Positions 1 to 7,992 of a stretch of DNA of 64,000 nt are shown in pieces. A program made the position numbers and the translations under genes. Under the pieces are notes generated by a model, which did no database searches, was not told the DNA's origin, and saw only the letters and a list, made by a program, of their open reading frames with translations. The stretch lies in the NCBI GenBank assembly GCA_016742275.1, contig JACVCD010000010.1:124001-188000 (forward strand), written 5' to 3'. This stretch comes from Gemmatimonadaceae bacterium. GTDB taxonomy: Bacteria > Gemmatimonadota > Gemmatimonadetes > Gemmatimonadales > Gemmatimonadaceae. Position 1 is the first letter of the stretch; every line of letters starts with the position of its first letter.

Positions 1-114
1 GACAATCGAAAAGCGATAGTAACACAAGAAAATTGCGTTCTACTCTTTCGGCGCGCGAATTCCCGACATGTGCGAACATGTCACCGTTCTCATTTGCAGT
101 CGGGATAGGCTGTA

Positions 115-966
115 CTACTGTTGTTCGCGCGGTGTCACAGACGTGTAGGATCTTCCCAGGAACTGGTCAGCCCAAGGCAGGAAGTATTTCCAGTTTGGCG
201 CGTCCGTGTGCCCGCCATCATGTTGACGCCAGGCCAGATGTCCATCGAGCAGTCCGGTATTCACCGGTGGCATCTTCTCTGACATGTAGTCGTCGGATCG
301 GCCGAGATCCTTCGTGCCGAGTAGACGAAATGCGGGCTGAGCCGCAATGGTGGCCATGAAACTGCCTTGCTGATCGAGCCACCGCGCATCGCCACGCTCG
401 GGTATTCCGTAGCTGAGAATGTGAGACGCGGTGCGCAGAGGGCGATCAGCCGATGCGGTCCGAAGTTACGTCGGTACAGCTTGGCGCCTCCCTCACCCGA
501 CGATCCGATGAGCACCACCGCGAACCGCGGTATCGAAGGCCATCGTGACGAGCGCGGCCTTACCTTAGCGCGACGCTCTTCACGCCCATTCCCGCAGCGC
601 TCTCCAATCTTGCGGTGTGAACACGCGTGCGCCCGGTGGCGGTGCTGGCGAAGGACGCCCAACAGCCTGCGCCAGTGCACGACCTCCAAACAGAATCATG
701 ACGGGTGCGGACTTCACATCGACCGGCATGACCAGATTCATCACCATGTCGACCGAGATAGCGGGATATGCCGTGTTGTCCACGTGACCCGTCACCTGCT
801 TCTCAATCACTCTCTTCCCGGCAATGGTGCCCGTGTCGGCTGCTGTCACGGCTCAACGCACGCGCGGCACACTGGCCGGTACTTTTCCCACCACGTCACG
901 CGAGAACTCTTCCAGCAACTCGGCGCGACGTTGTGTCCACGGCTTTGCCGTGGTGACCTTGATCAT
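115..966 (-). pseudogene. Decayed CE15 glucuronoyl esterase
   Basis: Pieces of one carbohydrate esterase family 15 (glucuronoyl methylesterase) protein are spread over different minus-strand frames. The N-terminal part (WTQRRAELLEEF) hits an in-frame TGA at 853-855 and the reading resumes as VTAADTGTIAG. The frame then breaks near 570, where the nucleophile segment (RFAVVLIGSSGEGG) is found. About 40 residues usual before LIALCAPRLTF seem to be missing, and another one-base shift near 425 leads to SYGIPERGDARW. The last piece (115-357) keeps the catalytic-His region HDGGHTDAPNW. CE15 enzymes split lignin-glucuronoxylan esters. With one stop, two shifts and a deletion it cannot make an active enzyme. 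Family assignment is from memory of CE15 sequences. Confidence 0.75.
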
Positions 967-1041
967 GATCGTTCCAAATTTCCAATGGTTTTTGAGCTAC
1001 TCAATCAATAGGGTGCAGACAATGAGCACTGCTGGCAAGAC

Positions 1042-1791
1042 TCAAGAAGGGGTGCTGTTCTCCATTCCTGTATCGTCTGCAAGCCAGTGTTTGGTCCAGA
1101 AGTACGCCACGATTGTCACCACTTCATTGAGGATAAACAGATACGGTACACCGATCACCGTATCAGCGAGCACCTTGCGCTTGGTAAGCAGATACTCGAG
1201 CAGCATGAATGGCGGCCCCCACACGATGTAGGGCAGGAACGTAAGGAACAGCAGATACCACCACACGCGCTTCGTGTTCCCGATCGCACGCCACGCACCA
1301 ATGAGTGGCGGCAGGCAGCAGGCGACGATGACTGCGAACGTCGTCCACCGCGTTGTTTCCGAAATGCCAAAGAGATGCCAGGCGGCGTAGTACTCATCGT
1401 TGTGCCCAAACAACGGACCGGTGATGCGCTGCAGCGGCAACTGCGCGAAGATCATGGCGAAGCCGAGTTGCCGCGTCAGTGTTGATGAAGCCTGACGGGC
1501 CAGCATCCACCAGCCTACCCACATCACAGCAAAGCTGAACGCGGGGCCTGCAAAGGTCGCCGACCACGACGCTCGACTTCCTTCGCAGGTCGTGATGAAG
1601 TAGTTGAATGTCTTGTATCCCCACGATCCGCAAATGAGATAGCCGGCCACATGGTGCACGAACTCGTGCAGCGAAGCGTACAGCATCACCACGCAATACA
1701 GGGCCACACAGTAGCGCCACGTCACGCGTAGTGTGATTTGTGGCGGCACCGTGGACATGGGTATGGAAGCGGACAATGCAGTGGATGACAT
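1042..1791 (-). CDS. Polytopic membrane protein with HExxH motif, possible metalloprotease
   Basis: The 249-residue protein has about six hydrophobic segments. The first contains LHEFVHHVAGY, an HExxH zinc-binding motif placed in a membrane helix as in site-2-protease-like (M50-type) enzymes. A possible third ligand is not clear; GHNDEYY lies about 90 residues later. No signal peptide is evident beyond the first membrane segment. It lies 11 bp downstream of a secreted HELGH protein on the same strand, so the two are probably co-transcribed. I do not recognise a named family, and peptidase activity is inference from the motif and its membrane setting. Confidence 0.6.
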   Translation of the reverse strand: MSSTALSASIPMSTVPPQITLRVTWRYCVALYCVVMLYASLHEFVHHVAGYLICGSWGYKTFNYFITTCEGSRASWSATFAGPAFSFAVMWVGWWMLARQASSTLTRQLGFAMIFAQLPLQRITGPLFGHNDEYYAAWHLFGISETTRWTTFAVIVACCLPPLIGAWRAIGNTKRVWWYLLFLTFLPYIVWGPPFMLLEYLLTKRKVLADTVIGVPYLFILNEVVTIVAYFWTKHWLADDTGMENSTPS

Positions 1792-1802
1792 CGTGCGTGA
1801 TA

Positions 1803-2402
1803 TCAGCGTTGTGGTGTATTACGGACCCGCAGGCTCCGGAACTCCTCTGCCCGCTCAGAGGCGCTTCGCGCCAGTGCGGCATCCCATGCCTTTGGGTACG
1901 GTCCGCGTCGTGCTTTTTCGATCAAGACCTGCGCATCGGCAAATTCCCTGCCCCACAACTGCGTCCAGACGTCATACAGCCAGAGAAATAGAACCTCGTG
2001 CTCGTCTTCGTCGCGCGCGATGCCGACCTGCAATCGATGCCCGAGTTCATGCGCGAGTGTCGCGCGTTTGGTGGGCTCCGGATAGCTCGCGCGAAGACGC
2101 ATCGGTTTGCCCGGATCACCGGACTGACTCACACCTTCGAATACGATGACCGTGATCGCGGTATCTGCATGGGACGGTGCATCAAACCGAAGCCCCGTCG
2201 CTTGCTCTGTTGCGGCAATGATTCTTGGACCTTCGAGCTTCCAGATCTCCGTGTACTCCGTCGCGGCATTCGCAAATTGTGCCGACTCGGCGACGAACGT
2301 GATACGAACGATTGAAGGCAATGCGGAATGGCTCGCCGGCGCATGTGATACTCCCATGAGCACCATGAGCAAGCTGCCGACAAGCCACCGAGTGAGATGC
2401 AT
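1803..2402 (-). CDS. Secreted zincin-like protein (HELGH motif)
   Basis: I chose the start at MHLTRW because it leads straight into a signal-peptide-like hydrophobic stretch ending near SHAPASHS; an upstream in-frame Met would add 20 unlikely residues. The mature part contains KRATLAHELGHRLQVG, an HExxH zincin helix, and later acidic and aromatic residues (LFLWLYDVWTQLWG) as in short gluzincin-like proteins. At about 200 residues it is small for a peptidase. It sits just upstream of the HExxH membrane protein on the same strand. Predicted to be periplasmic or secreted; the substrate is unknown. Confidence 0.6.
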   Translation of the reverse strand: MHLTRWLVGSLLMVLMGVSHAPASHSALPSIVRITFVAESAQFANAATEYTEIWKLEGPRIIAATEQATGLRFDAPSHADTAITVIVFEGVSQSGDPGKPMRLRASYPEPTKRATLAHELGHRLQVGIARDEDEHEVLFLWLYDVWTQLWGREFADAQVLIEKARRGPYPKAWDAALARSASERAEEFRSLRVRNTPQR

Positions 2403-2586
2403 GCGCACGAACATGCAAGAACGTATGCGTTTTACTTCACGGCATGGGGCAGACGGAATCAATCACGTGATGAAGTGATCCGAACACGCGATCGACACCA
2501 TACACCGTGCGCGATTCCCGATTTTCGTCGTTCGGATTTCTCGATGGTGGAGTAGCCAAGGCGTAGGCATTCATTCCGGACTCACA

Positions 2587-2706
2587 CTGCGGTTCGACCT
2601 CGAGATGGCCATCCTGCGTCTCTACCAGCGCGCACCCGGTCACCCAATCGCCATTCAGTTCACCGACGTGTACCACAATCTGCTGCGGAGGTGGGCGGAC
2701 GCCTGA
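2587..2706 (+). repeat. Diverged 40-codon repeat, copy A
   Basis: This segment aligns without gaps to 7205-7324. On the plus strand the two read as related C-terminal peptides, sharing FDL-MAI-RL-Q-AP-HP and [13 protein letters not shown], and both end at the same TGA. Several differences are synonymous on this strand (CTG/TTG, AGG/CGG), which suggests past coding selection. The frame stays open upstream for at least 20 codons without a convincing start. The minus strand is also open, so the coding strand is not certain. The rest of the gap 2403-2718 holds nothing else I can name. Confidence 0.5.
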
Positions 2707-2718
2707 CGTCGATGACGC

Positions 2719-4323
2719 TTACAGCAATCGCAGCGAGCGCCGAGGCGCCCCACCCGCCGCTCGTATGTGATTCGCGCGTTCGACAATCGCAGATCGAGCG
2801 ACCTCCGTCAGTCGCGCAAGATTCTTCAACTGCAGTGTCATTCGTTGATTGCGAGCAAGCATCTTTTCGTGCTTCATCATGAAGTCCCAATACAATGTCG
2901 TGAATGGGCATGCATCGTCACCCGTCGACTTGGCCGGATCGAACCGGCAATGTCCGCAGTAGTTGCTCATACGCTGGATGTACTTGCCCGTGGCGATGTA
3001 CGGCTTGGACGCCATCACACCCCCGTCAGCGTATTGCGACATGCCGAGCGTATTGGGCAACTCGACCCATTCGACGGCATCCACGTAGACCGCCAGATAC
3101 CGTTCGTGAACTGCCACCGGATCGACCCCGAGCAACAAGGCATACAGTCCGGTGACCATCAGACGCTGGATATGGTGGGCGTAGCCAAACTCCAGTGTCT
3201 GTTGCACTACCTGGCTCAGACACTGCATCTCGGTGTCCCCGGTCCAGTAGAACGCCGGTAGCGGCGCCTGGGCCGAGAGGGCATTGCGAGAGAGATAGTC
3301 CGGCATGCCAAGCCAATAGATGCCGCGTACGTACTCACGCCAACCGAGCACCTGTCGGATGAAACCCTCGGCAGCAGCCAAGGGAGCATCACCGTCGCGA
3401 TACGCCTGCTCGGCAGCGCGCACGACATCGCGCGGATCGAGCAATTTGAGATTCATCGCGGCGCTCAATCGTGAGTGATAGAGCCACGGCTCGTTGTTCC
3501 ACATGGCATCCTGATACATGCCGAAGTTGGGCAGGCGATGGGCGATGAAGTCCTGCAGCGCCGCTTGCGCCTCCTGCGGCGTGACGGGCCAGTCGAAGCG
3601 ATCCAGCTCGCCCGGATTGGACGGCAGGTTCGTGCCGACCAGCTTCATGACGTCACGGGTGATGTGGTCGGGAGAGAAAGCCTGTGGAGTCGGCACATCT
3701 GTTGGGCCGTGCTTTCCGAAATTTCCCCGATTGGCATGATCGAAATTCCACTGGCCGCCTTCCGGCTGACCGTCCGGCGACAGCAGCACGCGATGGCGCT
3801 GCCGGAGTTCGCGGTACCAGTACTCCAGACGCAATTGCTTGCGGCCCGCGGCATGCGCTCGAAATTCGCCAATGGACGCGAAAAAATGGCGATCTTCGCG
3901 GATTTCGAGCTCAGCGGACACGCCGGCGGCTGCCTGCTCGAGCGCTCGACGCACGCGCCAATCGCCTGGTTCGGTCATGATGAGGCGACGCGGGCGGTGC
4001 GTGGCCACGGCTCGCGCAAGTTCGCCGGCCAGCGTCTGCGTATTGTCTGGCGCATCCAGCGCGACGTACCGCACGACATGCCCGGCTTCCCGTTGCGCGG
4101 CCGCAAAATGCCGCATGGCCGACAGGAACATCACGGATCGCGTCTTGCTTGACCACACGTGAGAGGATTCCTCGACCACTTCGGCCATGAACACCATGTC
4201 CTGCCCAGCGTCAAAGCCATCAAAGGCTGACGATCGATGGTCGAGTTGATCACCAAGTACCAGGACAAGATTGCGGGTGCTCCCGGTACCTGGGGGACTC
4301 GCAGCAATGGCTTCGCTCTTCAT
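2719..4323 (-). CDS. phrB: Fe-S bacterial cryptochrome / (6-4) photolyase
   Basis: This 534-residue protein matches the FeS-BCP (PhrB-type) branch of the cryptochrome/photolyase family, which repairs UV (6-4) photoproducts with light and binds FAD, a ribolumazine-type antenna and a 4Fe-4S cluster. The N-terminal Rossmann part opens with LVLVLGDQLDH. The C-terminal catalytic half holds the FAD-pocket stretches GWREYVRGIYW and LPNTLGMSQYADGG. Four conserved cysteines are present: one in EMQCLSQ, two in YCGHC and one in DDACP, as expected for the cluster. Length is normal for the family. Its 3' end faces the small repeat at 2587-2706, and no operon partner is evident. Confidence 0.92.
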   Translation of the reverse strand: MKSEAIAASPPGTGSTRNLVLVLGDQLDHRSSAFDGFDAGQDMVFMAEVVEESSHVWSSKTRSVMFLSAMRHFAAAQREAGHVVRYVALDAPDNTQTLAGELARAVATHRPRRLIMTEPGDWRVRRALEQAAAGVSAELEIREDRHFFASIGEFRAHAAGRKQLRLEYWYRELRQRHRVLLSPDGQPEGGQWNFDHANRGNFGKHGPTDVPTPQAFSPDHITRDVMKLVGTNLPSNPGELDRFDWPVTPQEAQAALQDFIAHRLPNFGMYQDAMWNNEPWLYHSRLSAAMNLKLLDPRDVVRAAEQAYRDGDAPLAAAEGFIRQVLGWREYVRGIYWLGMPDYLSRNALSAQAPLPAFYWTGDTEMQCLSQVVQQTLEFGYAHHIQRLMVTGLYALLLGVDPVAVHERYLAVYVDAVEWVELPNTLGMSQYADGGVMASKPYIATGKYIQRMSNYCGHCRFDPAKSTGDDACPFTTLYWDFMMKHEKMLARNQRMTLQLKNLARLTEVARSAIVERANHIRAAGGAPRRSLRLL

Positions 4324-4468
4324 TCCCGCTTAACGAACGTGAGGTACACGAAGGTTCCGGCATCTGGCGGCTCAAAATCGGGGAATTTGCGGCCCAATGG
4401 GTTCTTGAGTCGCCCGAAATGGTCATGCAGCGCACGATTGGTGGCCCCTCACCTGGAGTTGGCTGGTC

Positions 4469-6031
4469 ATGTCTTCGTTTTTCGCGGTCGCATTGCTGAC
4501 ACTGATGTTCTTCAACACACCGGACCAACCACCGCAGGGCATTGGACTCGCGGGGATGCACCAAACGATCGGGCGGCATTCGATGCTCCGTGCCGACGCA
4601 TTGCGAAAGGATCTGGCGACACTTCGGCGCTCATACGAATTGCTCCATCCGGGACTGTATCGATATCAGACCAAAGCGAGCATGACCGCACGATGGGATG
4701 CCACGGATCAGTACTTCAGTCAGGACCGTTCCCTGGCGGATGCATTCCTTGAATTGACCCGATTGACGGCCGCGGTTAAGTGCGGACATAGCTACCCGAA
4801 CTTCTGGAACCAGTCAGCTAGAGTGGCCGAGGCGCTGTTCGAAGGTCACGACAGGGTCCCGTTTCATTTCCGGTGGCTCGACCGAAAAATGATCGTCACC
4901 GGAGATCATTCCGGCGGCGCGCTCCCGAGGGGAACGCAAGTTCTTGTCATCGATGGCATAGAGACCGGCTTGATGCTGGACTCACTGCTCCCGCTGGCGC
5001 GCGCGGACGGTGCGAACGATCACAAACGCGTCGCCTACCTTGAGGTGCAGGGGAACCCGCGATGGCATGCATTCGACATTCTTCGCGCACTCCGCTTTCC
5101 ACCGCGCGACACCCTGATCACACTCAAGGTTCGGCGCCCGGGAGAACGTATGACGGCCTCGGTGGTGGTCCGCGCGTTGACAGCCGGTGAACGGCGAACG
5201 ATTGGAGATCGTAGCAAACCGGACACCGGACTCGCCAGCTGGCACGTGAGTGAACGTGAGACGGGCTCTTCGGGGGTGGCCATCATTCGCATGCCAACGT
5301 GGTCGCTGTACAACGCACGCGAAGCCGCACGCGTGTGGACGGACTCCGTGCTTTCGGATCTGGAGCAGCGCCGCGTATCGGCGCTCATTCTCGATCTCCG
5401 CGAAAATGAGGGGGGCATCGACGCGGGTAACCAGTTCCTGGCCCATCTCACATCAGTCAAGCTTCCACTCCCCATCTACCGACGTCACGTACGGTATCGT
5501 GTGGTGCCGGAAGATCTGCTTCCATTTCTCAGCACCTGGGACTCGACATTTCGGAATTGGGGTGCCGACGTGCAAGGACCACTGGACACCGTCACGCATC
5601 CACTGCTTGAGCGACTGGATCTTTACCGGCTGACTCGATGGGATGATGATCCGAGCGGAGCTGATGTGATACATCCGGTGGCGCCGCGGTACACCGGCCG
5701 GGTGTTCGTGCTGATCGGCGCGGTAAACAGCTCAGCGACGTTTCAGTTCGCTCTCGCGGCAAAGCAGACCGGCCTTGCGACCTTGGTTGGGCAATCGACA
5801 GGCGGCAATCGCCGGGGAATTAACGGGGGCGCATTTTTCTTCTTGCGGCTGCGTGAGACCGGGATCGAGGTTGATCTCCCGCTCGTCGCAGGCTTTCCCG
5901 CGTCACCACAGCCCGACGCCGGGATTGAGCCAGACGTCTTCGTGCAACCTACGATCAAGCAAATCACCGAAGGACGGGATGCCGAACTGGAGCGCGCGCT
6001 GGAATTGGCGCGCACCAGTCGGATCCGATAG
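4469..6031 (+). CDS. Secreted S41-family peptidase-like protein
   Basis: The start at 4469 gives a short hydrophobic leader (SSFFAVALLTLMFF), so export is likely. The C-terminal half has the S41 (C-terminal processing peptidase, tricorn-like) fold markers: ILDLRENEGG and, later, FVLIGAVNSSATFQFA, in which a serine of NSSAT would be the nucleophile, then GQSTGGNRRGINGG. The N-terminal region (LRRSYELLHPGLYRY) resembles the helical cap of stand-alone S41 proteins of Bacteroidetes and Gemmatimonadota. The catalytic lysine cannot be placed with confidence. The downstream AraC-type regulator overlaps its 3' end, so co-expression is likely. Confidence 0.8.
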   Translation: MSSFFAVALLTLMFFNTPDQPPQGIGLAGMHQTIGRHSMLRADALRKDLATLRRSYELLHPGLYRYQTKASMTARWDATDQYFSQDRSLADAFLELTRLTAAVKCGHSYPNFWNQSARVAEALFEGHDRVPFHFRWLDRKMIVTGDHSGGALPRGTQVLVIDGIETGLMLDSLLPLARADGANDHKRVAYLEVQGNPRWHAFDILRALRFPPRDTLITLKVRRPGERMTASVVVRALTAGERRTIGDRSKPDTGLASWHVSERETGSSGVAIIRMPTWSLYNAREAARVWTDSVLSDLEQRRVSALILDLRENEGGIDAGNQFLAHLTSVKLPLPIYRRHVRYRVVPEDLLPFLSTWDSTFRNWGADVQGPLDTVTHPLLERLDLYRLTRWDDDPSGADVIHPVAPRYTGRVFVLIGAVNSSATFQFALAAKQTGLATLVGQSTGGNRRGINGGAFFFLRLRETGIEVDLPLVAGFPASPQPDAGIEPDVFVQPTIKQITEGRDAELERALELARTSRIR

Positions 6032-7154
6032 CACGACAAACCGAACTGACCGTCCTCTGATTTCCTTCGGCCTCTGGAGCACCATTCTCCTCGTTGGTGC
6101 CCTCAATGGTGCCATCGTCGCACTCTTGCTTCTCAGAACCCGTCGCCCCGCCAACACCCTGCTGGCGGGGCTGGTGCTGGTCGTCGCACTCCGTCTCGTA
6201 CCGTACATCATTGGTTACGCCGGGTTCTACGACGCCTATCCGTGGCTTTCCTTCGCGCCCTTCGACATCCCCCTCGCCCTCGGGCCGCTGCTCTGGCTCT
6301 ACGTCGTGCGACTGACCACGGGCGGACTACCGAGGCATTGGGTACGACACCTGACGCCAGCGGCGGTGCACTTCGCGTTCTTGCTCATCGTCTTCGTCGG
6401 CTTCACGGTTCCCCAGAAGGATCGCATCGACGCGATCATCATGCGTTGGCTCGGGCCAGTCATTACGACGGGGTCTCTGGCAGGAATCGCCCTCTATTCC
6501 GCAGCCGCGTTGCGCCAGTATCGACGCTACCAGCACTGGCTCGACGACGAATACAGCAATCGTGAACAGTATCGGCTTGCCTGGTTGCGCGGAGTCATTC
6601 TGCTCTTCGCCATCACCGGTGCACTGTGGCTCGCGTTTTCGATCACGCATTGGTTCATCGTGCCGCTCAACTATTTCGATCAATTCCCATTGTATCTCTG
6701 GTTGGCCGGTCTGTCATATGTCCTGGGTCTGTTGGCGTGGCGCGGAACCGCCGTGGACTATCCACCTATTACAGAAACGGTTGCCGTACCCGACCCGACG
6801 GACTGGCAAGCGATTGGCGAATCAATTCTTGCGCGCATCGAGCAGGAGGCGCATTGGCAGGATGCCGCCCTCACACTGCCGCTCCTCGCACGAAGGTTGG
6901 ACGTGTCACCAACACGACTTTCACGGGCTCTCAACCAGGGGCTCGGCATCAATTTCAACACATGCATCAACCGTATGCGTGTTCACGCAGTGGCTGCTCG
7001 ACTGGCAGCGGGCGATGGACGAGACCTGCTGCAAATCGCTTTTGAAGCAGGTTTCAACTCCAAGCCCAGCTTCCAGCGCGCGTTCCGCGAGTATCGAGGT
7101 GAGTCGCCCAGTGCGTACCGTGAGCGTGTGCAGCACCGCGAGACGACTCACTGA
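5979..7154 (+). CDS. Membrane-anchored AraC-family transcriptional regulator
   Basis: The N-terminal 230 residues form about seven membrane segments (from [15 protein letters not shown] to [17 protein letters not shown]). The C-terminal 120 residues are an AraC/XylS double helix-turn-helix with the signature [23 protein letters not shown]. Proteins of this layout are thought to sense a signal at the inner membrane and bind DNA through the tail. The ATG at 5979 lies inside the upstream S41 gene. No later ATG precedes the first membrane helix, so a 53-bp overlap is accepted, but the start is uncertain. The target genes are unknown; the overlapping S41 gene is the obvious candidate partner. Confidence 0.8.
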   Translation: MPNWSARWNWRAPVGSDSTTNRTDRPLISFGLWSTILLVGALNGAIVALLLLRTRRPANTLLAGLVLVVALRLVPYIIGYAGFYDAYPWLSFAPFDIPLALGPLLWLYVVRLTTGGLPRHWVRHLTPAAVHFAFLLIVFVGFTVPQKDRIDAIIMRWLGPVITTGSLAGIALYSAAALRQYRRYQHWLDDEYSNREQYRLAWLRGVILLFAITGALWLAFSITHWFIVPLNYFDQFPLYLWLAGLSYVLGLLAWRGTAVDYPPITETVAVPDPTDWQAIGESILARIEQEAHWQDAALTLPLLARRLDVSPTRLSRALNQGLGINFNTCINRMRVHAVAARLAAGDGRDLLQIAFEAGFNSKPSFQRAFREYRGESPSAYRERVQHRETTH

Positions 7155-7177
7155 GCGCTGACATTTGGTTGCAGAGC

Positions 7178-7324
7178 ATGATTCGTGACGATGGCGAACG
7201 TACCATGTTGTTTGATCTCGACATGGCCATTCAGCGACTGAATCAGGATGCGCCCGACCACCCAACAGCGGTGCAGTTCACCGGCATCTACCACAATTTG
7301 CTGCGGCGGTGGGCAGGCGCCTGA
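7178..7324 (+). other. Small ORF with the 40-codon repeat, copy B
   Basis: An ATG at 7178 opens a 48-residue frame ([14 protein letters not shown] start) whose last 40 codons align without gaps to 2587-2706. Both copies end with [10 protein letters not shown] and the same stop. No strong ribosome site precedes it. It could be a relic C-terminus of a duplicated gene or a genuine small protein. The minus strand is open through the same stretch, so a protein on that strand is not excluded. Confidence 0.4.
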
Positions 7325-7338
7325 TCGGGAGTAATGCT

Positions 7339-7893
7339 CTATGGCGTGACCAGCACCGTGGTCTGCCACGTGCCCACTGCGAGACCCGTAGTGTCGACGG
7401 GATCGGTCACTCGACCTGTCGGGGCGCAGTTCCACGCGCCCTTCCACAGGTTGTCCGGAGCTTTTGCTCCCTTGATTACCCGAAGAGGGGCGACAAAGGC
7501 GGGAACGGTCGATTCGGGCCATAGCGTCAGCTCCATGCTGTCACTGCCCAGCAAGCGGCCGCGTGCCTGTGCGTTGGCAAAGTGGTGCAAGGCCAGTTCC
7601 TGAGAACCGCCGCGCCGCACGAGTGCGCGGCGCACATCGCCCCTTACGCTTCCAAAGCGGTGTTGTTCATGGACCGAAACCCTGCGAGTGGAGTCCCACT
7701 CCAGTACCACCGCCATGGAGCACAGCACCGCGACGCTGTCATTGAAGACGTATCGCGCGGAGCCCGCGTAGGTGTTTTCCAACACCTCCTCTTCAGGCGG
7801 CTCTTCCTTCGTGACTCTATCGGATTTGCACGCGGAAGCCCCCACTGCGGCGAGGGTCAATAGCAAGGCCTGCAAGAATGATGAGGTACGCAT
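7339..7893 (-). CDS. Hypothetical lipoprotein
   Basis: From the Met at 7893 the product starts MRTSSFLQALLLTLAAVGASAC, a lipoprotein signal peptide with a GASAC lipobox, followed by a charged linker (KEEPPEEEV). The remaining 150 residues contain a beta-rich stretch and two further cysteines, and I recognise no family. The 13 residues upstream of this Met in the same frame do not look like a leader. It is predicted to be anchored in a membrane facing the periplasm. It lies downstream of the patatin/barrel gene on the same strand with a 99-bp gap. Confidence 0.6.
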   Translation of the reverse strand: MRTSSFLQALLLTLAAVGASACKSDRVTKEEPPEEEVLENTYAGSARYVFNDSVAVLCSMAVVLEWDSTRRVSVHEQHRFGSVRGDVRRALVRRGGSQELALHHFANAQARGRLLGSDSMELTLWPESTVPAFVAPLRVIKGAKAPDNLWKGAWNCAPTGRVTDPVDTTGLAVGTWQTTVLVTP

Positions 7894-7992
7894 GCCACAT
7901 ACTTCAGCCTGTCGGGCAAAACGGCATCGCACCTGTGACAGATTGTCGCCCGCGTGGGGCGCAGTGCCTTGCTCAGGTGATGCAATGCAAGA

